From Psychrobacillus sp. OK028 (lineage in GTDB: Bacteria; Bacillota; Bacilli; Bacillales_A; Planococcaceae), in NCBI RefSeq assembly GCF_900103605.1, contig NZ_FNHY01000001.1:186001-250000 (forward strand): DNA of 64,000 nucleotides. The letters are read 5' to 3'. The notes under the pieces are model-generated. The model was not told the origin of the DNA. It searched no databases and saw only the letters and a program-made list of their open reading frames with translations. This document shows positions 44,833 to 53,212 of this stretch, piece after piece. Each line of letters begins with the position of its first letter. The stretch's first letter is position 1. The translations under genes were made by a program, and so were the position numbers.

Positions 44833-45135
44833 ATGTCTACGGAAGTTAAAATTGTATATGCAGATGTAGAAAATCAACTTGGAGAAATGACTGGTGCAGT
44901 TAATCAGCTCAACCCAAAAGCAGAGCCGCCTATTACGGGGAATACACTAGATGTCGTTACAAAGTTCAATGAGTTGTCTGTAAAGTTGGACCAATTACTT
45001 GTAAAATATCAAACATTATCAACAAAAAATATTCAAACCACATCTGCATCTGTTGACTTTATGGAAGAGTCTGATCAAAAGATTTCGGCAGCAATGCAAT
45101 GTACTGTTAATGGAACAGGGATGGTGGCACGATGA
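44833..45135 (+). CDS. YwqI-like LXG-associated helical protein
   Basis: A 100-residue helical protein of the DUF5344/YwqI family. KIVYADVENQLGEMTGAVNQ and DQLLVKYQTLSTKNIQ are its two heptad-rich segments. It probably pairs with the YwqH-like protein upstream and with the LXG domain of the effector downstream in a pre-secretion complex. It overlaps the LXG gene by 4 bases (ATGA). Start ATG after AAGGGGGAAAG. Confidence 0.84.
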   Translation: MSTEVKIVYADVENQLGEMTGAVNQLNPKAEPPITGNTLDVVTKFNELSVKLDQLLVKYQTLSTKNIQTTSASVDFMEESDQKISAAMQCTVNGTGMVAR

Positions 45136-46583
45136 AAATATTAGACGTGCAACCATTTCAAGATGGTATCCAACGTAATACCAATATGCTCACTCGTCTA
45201 GAAGGAGAAATAACTGCTATTCAGACTGCCGTGCAGGGATTAGTAGCGATGGAGGAAACGCTTAAAGGAGAAGGTGGGAATGCAATTAGATCATTCTATA
45301 ATGATGCCCATTTACCTTTTCTCCATTTCTTTTTAACATTTAAAGCTACATTTAATACTACCTTAACTACGATGAAATCTGCATTGGACGCATTAGAGCC
45401 AAATGCTAATGGCTATATTCGTCAAGCGTATTTGGAAGGCGAAGTAGAACAAGGGTTAACCGAAATTTCTCAAGTAACGACTAATTTAACAGATGAATCT
45501 AACGTCATTATGGATTCTGTTTCCGATATTGTAGCATTGCCTCATTTAGATGATAGTGGTGTACAGGAAGGAGTAACTAGTGCTAGAACTTCCAGGGATA
45601 ATACAGTTACGGACCTAAATGAATTCGATATGACGCAAACAAGTGCACTTGTTCTTATAGAAGCTGCCATTTTAAATATGGAAGCCTGGTTAACGGATAT
45701 TGAGTATTTAATGGATGAAGGATTAACAGATATTAACTTCCCAGCAGATGATTGGAATTATGTGCAAGACGCAACACCGATTGGTCAATTCTATTTGCAG
45801 CACCAAATAGACATACTTGCTGCTGATCCACGAATAGACCAGAATGATGTGGAAGTGTCAGCCCCTGCCTATACAGAGAAGAACCTTTGGGAAGGTATTA
45901 TGACTACTGTAGGGCTAGACATTAATGATTGGCAAAACAAGCCTATAAATGCAGCGGCGAATTTTGTAGGATTTGCTGCAGCGGGGAATGCCACATATAA
46001 AGATGTGAGATTGGCTTCGAAAGGTTTTGGAATTACTAGAACTACTAGGACAACGCATCAGAATGTCACAAAAACAGTTCTTAAGATTACTAGACCAGAG
46101 CTACTTGGTGTAAAAAAGAAAACATATTCCGGTGCGGATGCAGAGAGATATGAAAAAATTTTTAAAAGAGTTGACCCAGCGACAAACGTAAAATCTACTT
46201 TCCGCTTCTCTGCTAATAAACTAGGGTATATTGGTGTATTTGCTACAGCGGGCGGAGATATTATTCATGGTGTACAAAATAACGAGTCAGCTAGTCAAAT
46301 AGCAGGTAACGTTACAGGTGATGTAGCTATTGCTGGTGCTTCTATGGCAGCTTCTGCTTGGGCAGGTGCACAAGCTGGTGCAACAGTAGGTGCCTTCGGT
46401 GGACCCGTAGGGGTAGTAGCTGGAGCTGCTGCGGGATTGATTGCCGGAGTAGTTGTAACTACCTTATTAAGTGAAGTGAAAATCTTTGATGTAAATAATG
46501 ATGGACAAAATGACTCAATAGGAGATGCAATTAAGATAGGAACAAAAGGGCTTATTGACTCAGTATCTTCGTGGTTCAAATAG
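45132..46583 (+). CDS. LXG-domain type VII effector with glycine-zipper C terminus
   Basis: A 483-residue protein. Residues 1 to about 205 form an LXG domain (MKILDVQPFQDGI... VQGLVAMEETLKGEGG), the secretion signal of Firmicute polymorphic toxins. A linker follows. Residues about 397-445 are an Ala/Gly-rich hydrophobic stretch with GATVG, GGPVG, GAAAG and GLIAG spacings, i.e. glycine zippers. A short polar tail with a calcium-like DVNNDGQND loop closes it. No nuclease or peptidase motif is visible. The design recalls the membrane-permeabilising LXG toxin TelE. The next gene encodes a multi-helix membrane protein suited as immunity. Toxicity is an inference. Confidence 0.82.
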   Translation: MKILDVQPFQDGIQRNTNMLTRLEGEITAIQTAVQGLVAMEETLKGEGGNAIRSFYNDAHLPFLHFFLTFKATFNTTLTTMKSALDALEPNANGYIRQAYLEGEVEQGLTEISQVTTNLTDESNVIMDSVSDIVALPHLDDSGVQEGVTSARTSRDNTVTDLNEFDMTQTSALVLIEAAILNMEAWLTDIEYLMDEGLTDINFPADDWNYVQDATPIGQFYLQHQIDILAADPRIDQNDVEVSAPAYTEKNLWEGIMTTVGLDINDWQNKPINAAANFVGFAAAGNATYKDVRLASKGFGITRTTRTTHQNVTKTVLKITRPELLGVKKKTYSGADAERYEKIFKRVDPATNVKSTFRFSANKLGYIGVFATAGGDIIHGVQNNESASQIAGNVTGDVAIAGASMAASAWAGAQAGATVGAFGGPVGVVAGAAAGLIAGVVVTTLLSEVKIFDVNNDGQNDSIGDAIKIGTKGLIDSVSSWFK

Positions 46584-46602
46584 TTAGGGGAGAATTCCAA
46601 TA

Positions 46603-47310
46603 GTGAAATCAAATATGACAAACGTTTTTTCATCTTATTTAAAATTTGAATCACCTAAACAAAACAAACAGAGTATTATTGGAAACTTTCTTTTATTTTT
46701 ATATTTGATTGGGATACTTCCCCTTCTTGGGGAACCCTTCTCAATGCCGTTTTTCTTAGCTGCTATTATTCCAACACTTTTAATAACAATTTGGGGAATG
46801 ATATACATATTTGACCCTTATAAATACGAAAAATCCTATTATTTATTTCTTGGAATATATGGTATCATCAATACTTATGTTTATTTCGTTAGTATACAAA
46901 AATTGTTGTATATAAATCTTGAAATAGATAGCTGGGCTCCATTTTTGTTTAATGTAATATTGTTCATTTTATTAATTGGTGGGATGAACTGGATGAACTG
47001 GAAAGCTCTTTATAGTGAGACATATTATAAGCTACAACAAAAAACATCTATTCCAGTAGGTTGGGCATCGATAGCAGGGGCTTCGTATATAATAGGACAA
47101 ATAATATTGTCCGTTGTCTATACAGACTCTGGTATAAGTATATTAATCATTGTTTGTCTCTCTCTCTTATCTTTATTTACTGCATTTCTTTCAATCAATA
47201 TTCACCGATACTTTTTTATAAAGAAAAATATGGAAAAAGTTCAGGAGATGTTTCCAGATTTTGGATTGCCAAAGGAGGAAAGGTATAAGAAGAGAAAGAA
47301 AAAATACTAG
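46603..47310 (+). CDS. Six-helix membrane protein, candidate immunity protein
   Basis: A 235-residue protein with six hydrophobic segments (about residues 22-41, 46-68, 76-96, 105-125, 147-170 and 176-198) and a basic C-terminal tail (RYKKRKKKY). I recognise no family. It starts 19 bases after the LXG effector gene. Immunity genes usually occupy this position, and a membrane location would suit a pore-forming effector, as for the TelE/TipE pair. Start GTG 46603 is 10 bases after AGGGGAG; an internal ATG at 46615 is the alternative. Confidence 0.7.
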   Translation: MKSNMTNVFSSYLKFESPKQNKQSIIGNFLLFLYLIGILPLLGEPFSMPFFLAAIIPTLLITIWGMIYIFDPYKYEKSYYLFLGIYGIINTYVYFVSIQKLLYINLEIDSWAPFLFNVILFILLIGGMNWMNWKALYSETYYKLQQKTSIPVGWASIAGASYIIGQIILSVVYTDSGISILIIVCLSLLSLFTAFLSINIHRYFFIKKNMEKVQEMFPDFGLPKEERYKKRKKKY

Positions 47311-47353
47311 TGTGTGAAAATATTTACTATTGAATAAGGGGGAAGGGAAAATA

Positions 47354-48148
47354 ATGATTCCAACATTTACAGCAAAAGATATTTTTGTAATGATGCAAAC
47401 GTTAAATACGAAAACTTTAATAGGATTTTCAAATCCCTTCGAACATCTGACAAAGTATGAAATTGAAAAAGAATGGGAGAAAACCTATAAAAAACTTCAT
47501 AAGCTAAATCTCATTGACTTAGTTGACAAAGAAATAAAATTAGAAGAAAACTTCGGAAATGCTCTATGGATCATGTCGCGCACTAATATGGTTGTGGAAA
47601 TATTAAAAGACGGACGTCAGAAAAGTTATTTTTATTTTAGTAAAGACCATGTAGTAGAATGCAAAGAGACTGAAGAAGGTGAATATACGTTATATGTGCA
47701 CGGAACTCCAGATCATGTCTGGAATAATGTCATTTACCCTCGTATGCTTGTGGGTGTTGAAAGTCACTCAGGCGAGGTAGGTGGAACTATTTTTGTTCCA
47801 ACTAGTGCATACAATTCCTGGGTAAAAGCAGGAGCAGTGACAGATGTGCAGAGCCTGAAGGATATAAATTCTGAGGAAAACTGGAAAATGGTTAGTAGTC
47901 AATTAGATACTGCATTAAAAAGTATGGTACATAATAATCGTTTAATGGTTTTTTTCAAAGAGGATACTCAGTGGGTTATCGAAGGGATGCATGTGCTGAC
48001 ATCTCCAAATAATAATTGGACATTTAAAATGATACAAAAGGACAATAAGGAATTACTAGAAGGAAAACAGAGCACTAATCTAGAAATTGTTTCGGAGATT
48101 TTAGAAGTTTTGGTTAGGATGCAAAAACAGAAAGCGACGATTAAATAA
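47354..48148 (+). CDS. Type VII secretion-associated protein (EsaE/EspG-like, tentative)
   Basis: A 264-residue soluble protein. The N-terminal 65 residues form a small helical module (FTAKDIFVMMQTLNTKTLIG). The rest is a mixed alpha/beta domain with SYFYFSKDHVVECKETEEGE and WVIEGMHVLTSPNNNWTF. It is the last gene of the locus. Its length and layout resemble DUF5081/EsaE-like and EspG-like chaperones that bind substrates and EssC, but I cannot confirm family membership from sequence alone. Start ATG 47354 follows GGGGGAAGGG. A long hairpin follows the gene. Confidence 0.6.
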   Translation: MIPTFTAKDIFVMMQTLNTKTLIGFSNPFEHLTKYEIEKEWEKTYKKLHKLNLIDLVDKEIKLEENFGNALWIMSRTNMVVEILKDGRQKSYFYFSKDHVVECKETEEGEYTLYVHGTPDHVWNNVIYPRMLVGVESHSGEVGGTIFVPTSAYNSWVKAGAVTDVQSLKDINSEENWKMVSSQLDTALKSMVHNNRLMVFFKEDTQWVIEGMHVLTSPNNNWTFKMIQKDNKELLEGKQSTNLEIVSEILEVLVRMQKQKATIK

Positions 48149-48159
48149 CTGGAAATAGA

Positions 48160-48203
48160 ACAGCAAGCACTTTTTCAAAAGAATTGAATAGAGTGCTTGC
48201 TGT
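48160..48203 (+). terminator. Hairpin ending the type VII locus
   Basis: ACAGCAAGCACT and AGTGCTTGCTGT are perfect 12-bp arms around a 20-base loop. There is no long T run, so termination may be weak. Confidence 0.6.
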
Positions 48204-48227
48204 ATATGCTTTATTTATTATGTATTT

Positions 48228-48428
48228 TCAAAGAAGCAGTTGGACATTTAAACTTTCTAATTGCGCTAGGTTAATCGTATAATTGTTTTCGGTATCTACA
48301 AATAGACCACCATTTACTTTATTCCTTTCAGCTGTACGGATGTCTGTATTCGTTTCGAATATCAAATTATGACCACCTTTAAACTTCAGGTAAAATTTAT
48401 ACTTTTTCAATTCACCAGCATTAGACAA
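48228..48428 (-). CDS. Small hypothetical protein
   Basis: A 66-residue protein, MSNAGELKKYKFYLKFKGGH onward, ending NLAQLESLNVQLLL. It is rich in beta-forming residues and has no membrane segment. I do not recognise it. TTG at 48428 follows AAAGGAGGG with 6-base spacing. An ATG at 48458 would place that strong site inside the gene. The leader can form an ATACTCC/GGAGTAT hairpin that encloses the ribosome binding site. Confidence 0.55.
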   Translation of the reverse strand: MSNAGELKKYKFYLKFKGGHNLIFETNTDIRTAERNKVNGGLFVDTENNYTINLAQLESLNVQLLL

Positions 48429-48628
48429 AATACTCCCTCCTTTAACGGAGTATACCATTCGTCTCTATAAAGATTAATAGATAGAAAAGAGTTTTATTAG
48501 GTAAATAGTTTATGAGACTTTATGGGTATGTCTAATTTTAGAAATTATTAGGTGATATTACTTAAGTAGTATATAATGGAGAGATGCTGAAAATACTGAA
48601 ATAGGGAAGATAAAGGAGTTTGGATTAT

Positions 48629-49066
48629 ATGGGAAACAAAACAATAAAAAACGAATTACCTGAGAATTACGAAGAACTAAAGAAAGCGGCGAATCGTACG
48701 GCAAGCTGGAAAGCTCGGTATGATGCAGTAGTTGAACTAGGAAAGTACAATCATAATCAAGTGAAAGACATTTTAAGAACACGCCTGGCAACCGATCCTG
48801 TTTACAAAGTACAGGAGGCTGCATTCCAAAATCTCTTAGATTTTGGGGAAGAGGCACAATTACCAAAGCGTAAAAAGTTCGAATTAGTCAAAGGGGCGAA
48901 CAAAGTGTTTGTTCGTGTGAAGAAAAGCTTGCCAGCCGATCATACTTTTGAAGAATTTTTAACCAAGCTAAAAAGAATGCGTATTGATGTATATGATACG
49001 TATGAAGGTGACAAAGGTGACGAGTTTGAATCTTGGTTAAAAAACGAATGGTCTAACTTAAAATAA
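48629..49066 (+). CDS. HEAT-repeat domain protein
   Basis: A 145-residue protein. ASWKARYDAVVELGKYNHNQ and DPVYKVQEAAFQNLLDFGEE form two HEAT/PBS-lyase-like helical repeats (about residues 25-85). The C-terminal 60 residues have a separate conserved segment (FELVKGANKVFVRVKKSLP). Such short HEAT proteins are common in Bacillales without known function; they probably mediate protein contacts. ATG 48629 is 10 bases after AAAGGAG, and a TTG at 48620 is too near that site. Confidence 0.75.
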   Translation: MGNKTIKNELPENYEELKKAANRTASWKARYDAVVELGKYNHNQVKDILRTRLATDPVYKVQEAAFQNLLDFGEEAQLPKRKKFELVKGANKVFVRVKKSLPADHTFEEFLTKLKRMRIDVYDTYEGDKGDEFESWLKNEWSNLK

Positions 49067-49080
49067 TAGGTATTAAAAAT

Positions 49081-49113
49081 TGCAATTGTCTATATAGGCA
49101 GTTGCTTTTTTAA
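49081..49113 (+). terminator. Terminator of the HEAT-repeat gene
   Basis: TGCAATTGTC and GGCAGTTGC form a short imperfect stem around TATATA, followed by six Ts. Confidence 0.65.
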
Positions 49114-49181
49114 TAAGAATGCATACATTTGTGTCCCTTTAAAACTGAGATTAAGATACTATTTAGAATAAATAATACTAC

Positions 49182-49308
49182 TGATTTCCGTTTCAGGTGG
49201 ACGCGTTTCGCGGGGTGAGCGATGAGCTATCACCGTCGCTAGCGCGTCGCTGTGATATCTCATCTGTCTCACTCATCCCGCCGAAGTCGCCACCTTCCAC
49301 TACAATCA
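49182..49308. repeat. GC-rich palindromic intergenic element, copy 1
   Basis: A 127-base GC-rich island in AT-rich DNA. It begins TGATTTCCG and ends near ACAATCAA. The halves pair extensively: GGTGG...CCACC, CGGGGTGAG...CTCAC/CCCG, GATGAG...CTCATC and TATCAC...GTGATA. The ends match the second element at 49501-49625 in reverse orientation. It has no coding capacity. Confidence 0.75.
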
Positions 49309-49500
49309 ATACAGTAAATAGTAATCAACAAAAAAATGAAGCATAGCTTATCGCTAATATAAAAAGATTGGCCAAATTTTTAGTTATAAACTCAAATTAC
49401 TTGTAATCCGTTACTAATAATAAATACTATTCAATAATAGAGAAATACAACTTATTTATGTGATATTGTATTCAACTTTCTTGATATTTAGCGGTTATAG

Positions 49501-49625
49501 TTGATTGGAGTGTAGGGTGGCGACTCCTGCCGGAATAGCATGAGCTGAAGACCCTGGACAGAGCGTAGCGAGGGAAGCGGCTGAAGCCATGCCGGCGGAA
49601 AGCGTCCGCCCGGAGCGGAAATCAA
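49501..49625. repeat. GC-rich palindromic intergenic element, copy 2 (inverted)
   Basis: A second GC-rich element of about 125 bases in the opposite orientation to copy 1. Read on the minus strand it starts TTGATTTCCGCTCC and ends GTCGCCACCCTACACTCCAA, matching the borders of copy 1 while the centres differ. It is self-complementary (GGGTGGCG...CGTCCGCCC; AGCATG...CATG). Similar elements are scattered between genes in many Bacillaceae and Planococcaceae (recalled, not searched). Confidence 0.75.
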
Positions 49626-49794
49626 CGGCATAGTTTATTGTTTTTCAAGGACCTGGCATGTCTTTTTGTCCGATTTTTTTATTTCATTTATTATATATAC
49701 TTATGGAATAAATTTATTTTCATAAATGATTCAAGAGTTATTTAGAAAATAGAGAAAATATTATAAGTTAAATTAATAAATTATTCCTAATAGA

Positions 49795-49823
49795 TTGACA
49801 GCTTGTATTGAAGCACCTATATT
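49795..49823 (+). promoter_or_regulatory. Consensus promoter of the RocB-like gene
   Basis: TTGACA (perfect) and TATATT are separated by 17 bases, 43 bases before the start codon. Confidence 0.8.
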
Positions 49824-49865
49824 TTAAATAGGTAGAAATAGTGAGTTGGGGATGGGAGAGAAATT

Positions 49866-51464
49866 ATGATGAATAAGTTATGGGACACGCCTGATAAGCT
49901 ACGGGCTTTGTTATGTGAATTGGTTAGCTGGGATAGCATTACATTAACAGAGGGAGAGCAAGCATTTGCTCCTAAATTAGTGCAGAAGCTTAGAGAACTA
50001 CAGTATTTTCAAGAGCGAGCGAGTCTATTGCAGATGCATGATGCTGGCCTTGGTAGACAAGTAGTAACAGCGTTATATAAACACCCGGAAGCAACAGAAA
50101 CAATTGTGCTGATCAGTCATTTTGATACGGTTCAAACCGAGGAGTACGGTGTTTTGGAGCCACTAGCTTATTTTCCAGAGGAGTTAACAAAAAAGTTAAT
50201 GGAGAATCCTGATGAATTACCAGAAGGTGCTCGTACTGACTTAGAAACAGGAAAATATTTATTTGGACGAGGTACGATGGATATGAAGATGGGGCTTGCT
50301 CTTCATATGCAGCTGATCGAAAAAGCGAGTGTAGAGCAATGGCCGATTAATCTAATTTTGACATCTGTTCCAGATGAAGAAGTCAATTCTGCTGGGATGC
50401 GTGCTGCAGTTACCCATTTAGTGCGTATACGTGAGGAGTTCGAATTGACATACAAGTTATTTCTTAATAGTGAGCCTTCATTTTCTCAAAATCCAACTGA
50501 CATTGCTGAGTATATATATACAGGAACAATTGGTAAAATTATGCCGGCTGCTTTGTTTTATGGGAAGGAAACGCATGTGGGAGAGCCGATGAAGGGGATG
50601 ACTGCGAATTATATTGCATCCTTTTTGACGCAGCGCATGGAGTGGAATGAATCATTTCGGGAGACAGATCTTGGGGAAAGCACGCCGTTACCTGTTTCAT
50701 TGCAGCAAAAGGATTTGAAATTGTCTTATTCGACGCAAACTCCATATCGGGCGGTTGCCTTATATAATGTGTTTTTACTAAAACGTACAGCATCGGAAGT
50801 AATGGATTTATTCGAGCAGGTCGCTAAAGAAGCGATGCAAGCGTTGAACGAAAATTATGCAATGATCTGCGCGCGCGAAAACGTAAGCGGAGTAGGTGAA
50901 GTAAAAGTTATACGCTATGAAGAACTTTTAACTTATGCCACGAAAAAATTAGGGGCAGAGCAAGTAGAACTATTGAAAAAACAAACACTGGAAAATGAAG
51001 AGTGGGATGACCGCGAAAAATCGCTACGTATTGTAGATGACCTAATGATCCAATGCCAAGAGTTAGCACCAGCAACAGTAATTTTATTTGCACCCCCTTA
51101 CTACCCAGCAGTTAATACTTCTAGTGATCCACTAATTATTAGTGCAGTGGAGTTGTTACAGAAATCAGCTTTATCATTCAACAATAGAATTGATCAAATC
51201 CATTATTTCAATGGAATTTGCGATTTAAGTTATGTAAATTATGAAGATGAAGGTAAGGGTTGGACTGCTTTTGAAAATAATACTCCGGTATGGGGAGACA
51301 CTTATAGCATTCCATTTGACGATATGGCAAAACTAAAAGGACCGGTATTGAACGTTGGACCATTCGGTAAAGATGCTCACCAAAAAACGGAAAGACTTCA
51401 TGTAGACAGTGCTTTTGTAGAAATGCCTGTAATGCTTGAAACTTTGATTAAAAATCTGTATTAA
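49866..51464 (+). CDS. rocB: M20-family peptidase, RocB-like
   Basis: A 532-residue member of the M20/M25/M40 zinc hydrolase family. It has the long form typical of the arginine-utilisation protein RocB. LISHFDTVQTEEYGVLEP holds the first zinc His and Asp, LFGRGTMDMKMGLALHMQ the bridging Asp, and SVPDEEVNSAGMRA the catalytic Glu pair. GPFGKDAHQKTERLH supplies the terminal His. RocB's exact reaction is not established; it is assumed to hydrolyse an arginine-derived amide. Glutamate dehydrogenase follows, which fits arginine-to-glutamate catabolism. ATG 49866 or 49869. Confidence 0.87.
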   Translation: MMNKLWDTPDKLRALLCELVSWDSITLTEGEQAFAPKLVQKLRELQYFQERASLLQMHDAGLGRQVVTALYKHPEATETIVLISHFDTVQTEEYGVLEPLAYFPEELTKKLMENPDELPEGARTDLETGKYLFGRGTMDMKMGLALHMQLIEKASVEQWPINLILTSVPDEEVNSAGMRAAVTHLVRIREEFELTYKLFLNSEPSFSQNPTDIAEYIYTGTIGKIMPAALFYGKETHVGEPMKGMTANYIASFLTQRMEWNESFRETDLGESTPLPVSLQQKDLKLSYSTQTPYRAVALYNVFLLKRTASEVMDLFEQVAKEAMQALNENYAMICARENVSGVGEVKVIRYEELLTYATKKLGAEQVELLKKQTLENEEWDDREKSLRIVDDLMIQCQELAPATVILFAPPYYPAVNTSSDPLIISAVELLQKSALSFNNRIDQIHYFNGICDLSYVNYEDEGKGWTAFENNTPVWGDTYSIPFDDMAKLKGPVLNVGPFGKDAHQKTERLHVDSAFVEMPVMLETLIKNLY

Positions 51465-51473
51465 TTATTCCAA

Positions 51474-51504
51474 CGAGACTTTCTAAATTAGAAAGTCTTT
51501 TTTT
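51474..51504 (+). terminator. Terminator of the RocB-like gene
   Basis: AGACTTTCT-AAATT-AGAAAGTCT with seven Ts. Confidence 0.9.
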
Positions 51505-51728
51505 GAAACATAAAGAATATAATAGTGTCCCATGTCGCCATAAGATTGCTGAGAAAGGTGAAGCTGGTTGTGACGATATAGCAAGGAGTCTGTCCGAAGC
51601 CTTTAGAAAACGATAGAAACAGTTTTTGCCATAAAGGACTGGATTCTTTCTACCTGTAATTTCATGTCTATTTAATGTTCACATTTTTTCGGGAAATGTG
51701 TATATTTATAATTTTTAATTTATAAACA
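51505..51728. other. Intergenic region, nothing coding seen
   Basis: No supported gene, RNA or strong dyad between the terminator of the RocB-like gene and the promoter of the glutamate dehydrogenase gene. Confidence 0.5.
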
Positions 51729-51757
51729 TTGAATATTCGATATTTTTTAGAGATAAT
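51729..51757 (+). promoter_or_regulatory. Predicted promoter of gdhA
   Basis: TTGAAT and GATAAT separated by 17 bases, 34 bases upstream of the start codon. Confidence 0.5.
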
Positions 51758-51791
51758 GAAACTAATAATATATTACGATAGGAGTAATTGG

Positions 51792-53174
51792 ATGGAAATA
51801 ACAACTAGAAACAATGCCGAACATAAAAGCAAAGCCAATGACTATGTGCACGAAGTTTTTGAGTTAGTAAAACAAAGAAATCCAGGGGAAAAAGAATTTT
51901 TACAGGCAACACGTGAAATCTTTGATTCATTACGACCTGTCTTTCTTAAACACCCGGAATATATACATAATGGAATATTGGAGCGTATAACGGAACCAGA
52001 TCGAGTCATTACATTTCGAGTTGCTTGGGAAGATGACACTGGGAAAGTTCAAGTTAACCGTGGTTTCCGAGTTCAGTTTAATAATAGCTTAGGACCTTAT
52101 AAGGGTGGAATTCGATTTCATCCGACGGTGAACAGTAGTATTATGAAATTTTTGGCCTTCGAGCAGACATTTAAAAATGCATTAACGGGACAGCCGATTG
52201 GTGCTGGTAAAGGTGGATCTGATTTTAATCCAAAAGGTAAGTCAGAGCGTGAAATAATGCGATTTACGCAAAGTTTTATAACTGAGTTAAGTAAATACAT
52301 TGGACCAGATATGGATGTACCTGCTGGGGATATCGGAGTTGGGAAGAGAGAAATCGGCTATATGTTCGGTCAGTATAATCGTCTAAGAGGTGGTTATGAG
52401 GCTGGAGTATTCACAGGGAAAGACCCAAATCATGGTGGAAGTCTAGGGCGTAAAGAGGCTACAGGGTATGGCACAGTTTATTTTGTGGAAGAAATGTTGA
52501 AGAATGTGAATGATAGCTTTGAAGGAAAGAAAGTAGTAGTTTCTGGTTCAGGAAACGTCGCAATATACGCCATGGAAAAGGCAATTGAGCTAGGTGCAGT
52601 GGTGTTAGCATGCAGTGATTCCACTGGATATATTTATGATCCAAAGGGTATTAATGTAGAAACGATTAAACAGTTAAAAGAGTTTGATAGTAAACGAATT
52701 AGAGAATATACAAAGACTCATCCTAATGCTGTCTATCATGATGGCTGTACGGATATTTGGTCGGTAGCATGTGATATCGCATTACCTTGCGCCACTCAAA
52801 ATGAAATGGATAAAGACGATGCCATTATGTTAATAGAGAATGGGGTACGGGCAGTAGGTGAAGGTGCAAATATGCCATGTACAGAGGATGCTATTCTTGC
52901 TTTTCAAGCAAAAGGTGTTTTATTTGCACCGGCAAAGGCAGCAAATGCTGGCGGTGTAGCAGTTTCAGCAATGGAAATGTCGCAAAATAGTATGCGCTTA
53001 TCGTGGACGGTTGAAGAAGTAGACGAAAAGTTAAAGACTGTAATGAAGAACATCTACACTAGCTGCTATAGTGCAGCAGAAAGCTACGGACATCCTGGCA
53101 ATTTAGTAATAGGTGCAAATATAGCTGGTTTCCTTAAAGTAGCTGACGCAATGGTAGCGCATGGTATTCATTAA
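51792..53174 (+). CDS. gdhA: NADP-type glutamate dehydrogenase
   Basis: A 460-residue hexameric-type glutamate dehydrogenase. The active-site block includes GPYKGGIRFHPTVNSSIMKF and the catalytic GAGKGGSDFNPKGKS. VVVSGSGNVAIYAMEKAIELG is the nucleotide-binding motif. Length and the GGSDFNPKGKS form match the GdhA (small hexameric, NADPH) subgroup, which usually runs toward glutamate synthesis. Start ATG 51792 follows ATAGGAG by 7 bases; the reading frame extends upstream to 51729, across the predicted promoter, and that extension is not used. Confidence 0.94.
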   Translation: MEITTRNNAEHKSKANDYVHEVFELVKQRNPGEKEFLQATREIFDSLRPVFLKHPEYIHNGILERITEPDRVITFRVAWEDDTGKVQVNRGFRVQFNNSLGPYKGGIRFHPTVNSSIMKFLAFEQTFKNALTGQPIGAGKGGSDFNPKGKSEREIMRFTQSFITELSKYIGPDMDVPAGDIGVGKREIGYMFGQYNRLRGGYEAGVFTGKDPNHGGSLGRKEATGYGTVYFVEEMLKNVNDSFEGKKVVVSGSGNVAIYAMEKAIELGAVVLACSDSTGYIYDPKGINVETIKQLKEFDSKRIREYTKTHPNAVYHDGCTDIWSVACDIALPCATQNEMDKDDAIMLIENGVRAVGEGANMPCTEDAILAFQAKGVLFAPAKAANAGGVAVSAMEMSQNSMRLSWTVEEVDEKLKTVMKNIYTSCYSAAESYGHPGNLVIGANIAGFLKVADAMVAHGIH

Positions 53175-53180
53175 TAATAA

Positions 53181-53212
53181 AAGGAGCATCCGATGACGGG
53201 TGCTCCTTTTTT
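53181..53212. terminator. Bidirectional terminator between gdhA and chemoreceptor
   Basis: AAGGAGCATCCG-ATGA-CGGGTGCTCCTT stem, with A and T runs on both sides. Confidence 0.9.

Noticed and set aside
51505-51728. A third copy of the GC-rich palindromic element near 51.5 kb
   Set aside because: Short words such as GTCGCCA recur, but the borders and the self-complementarity are missing.
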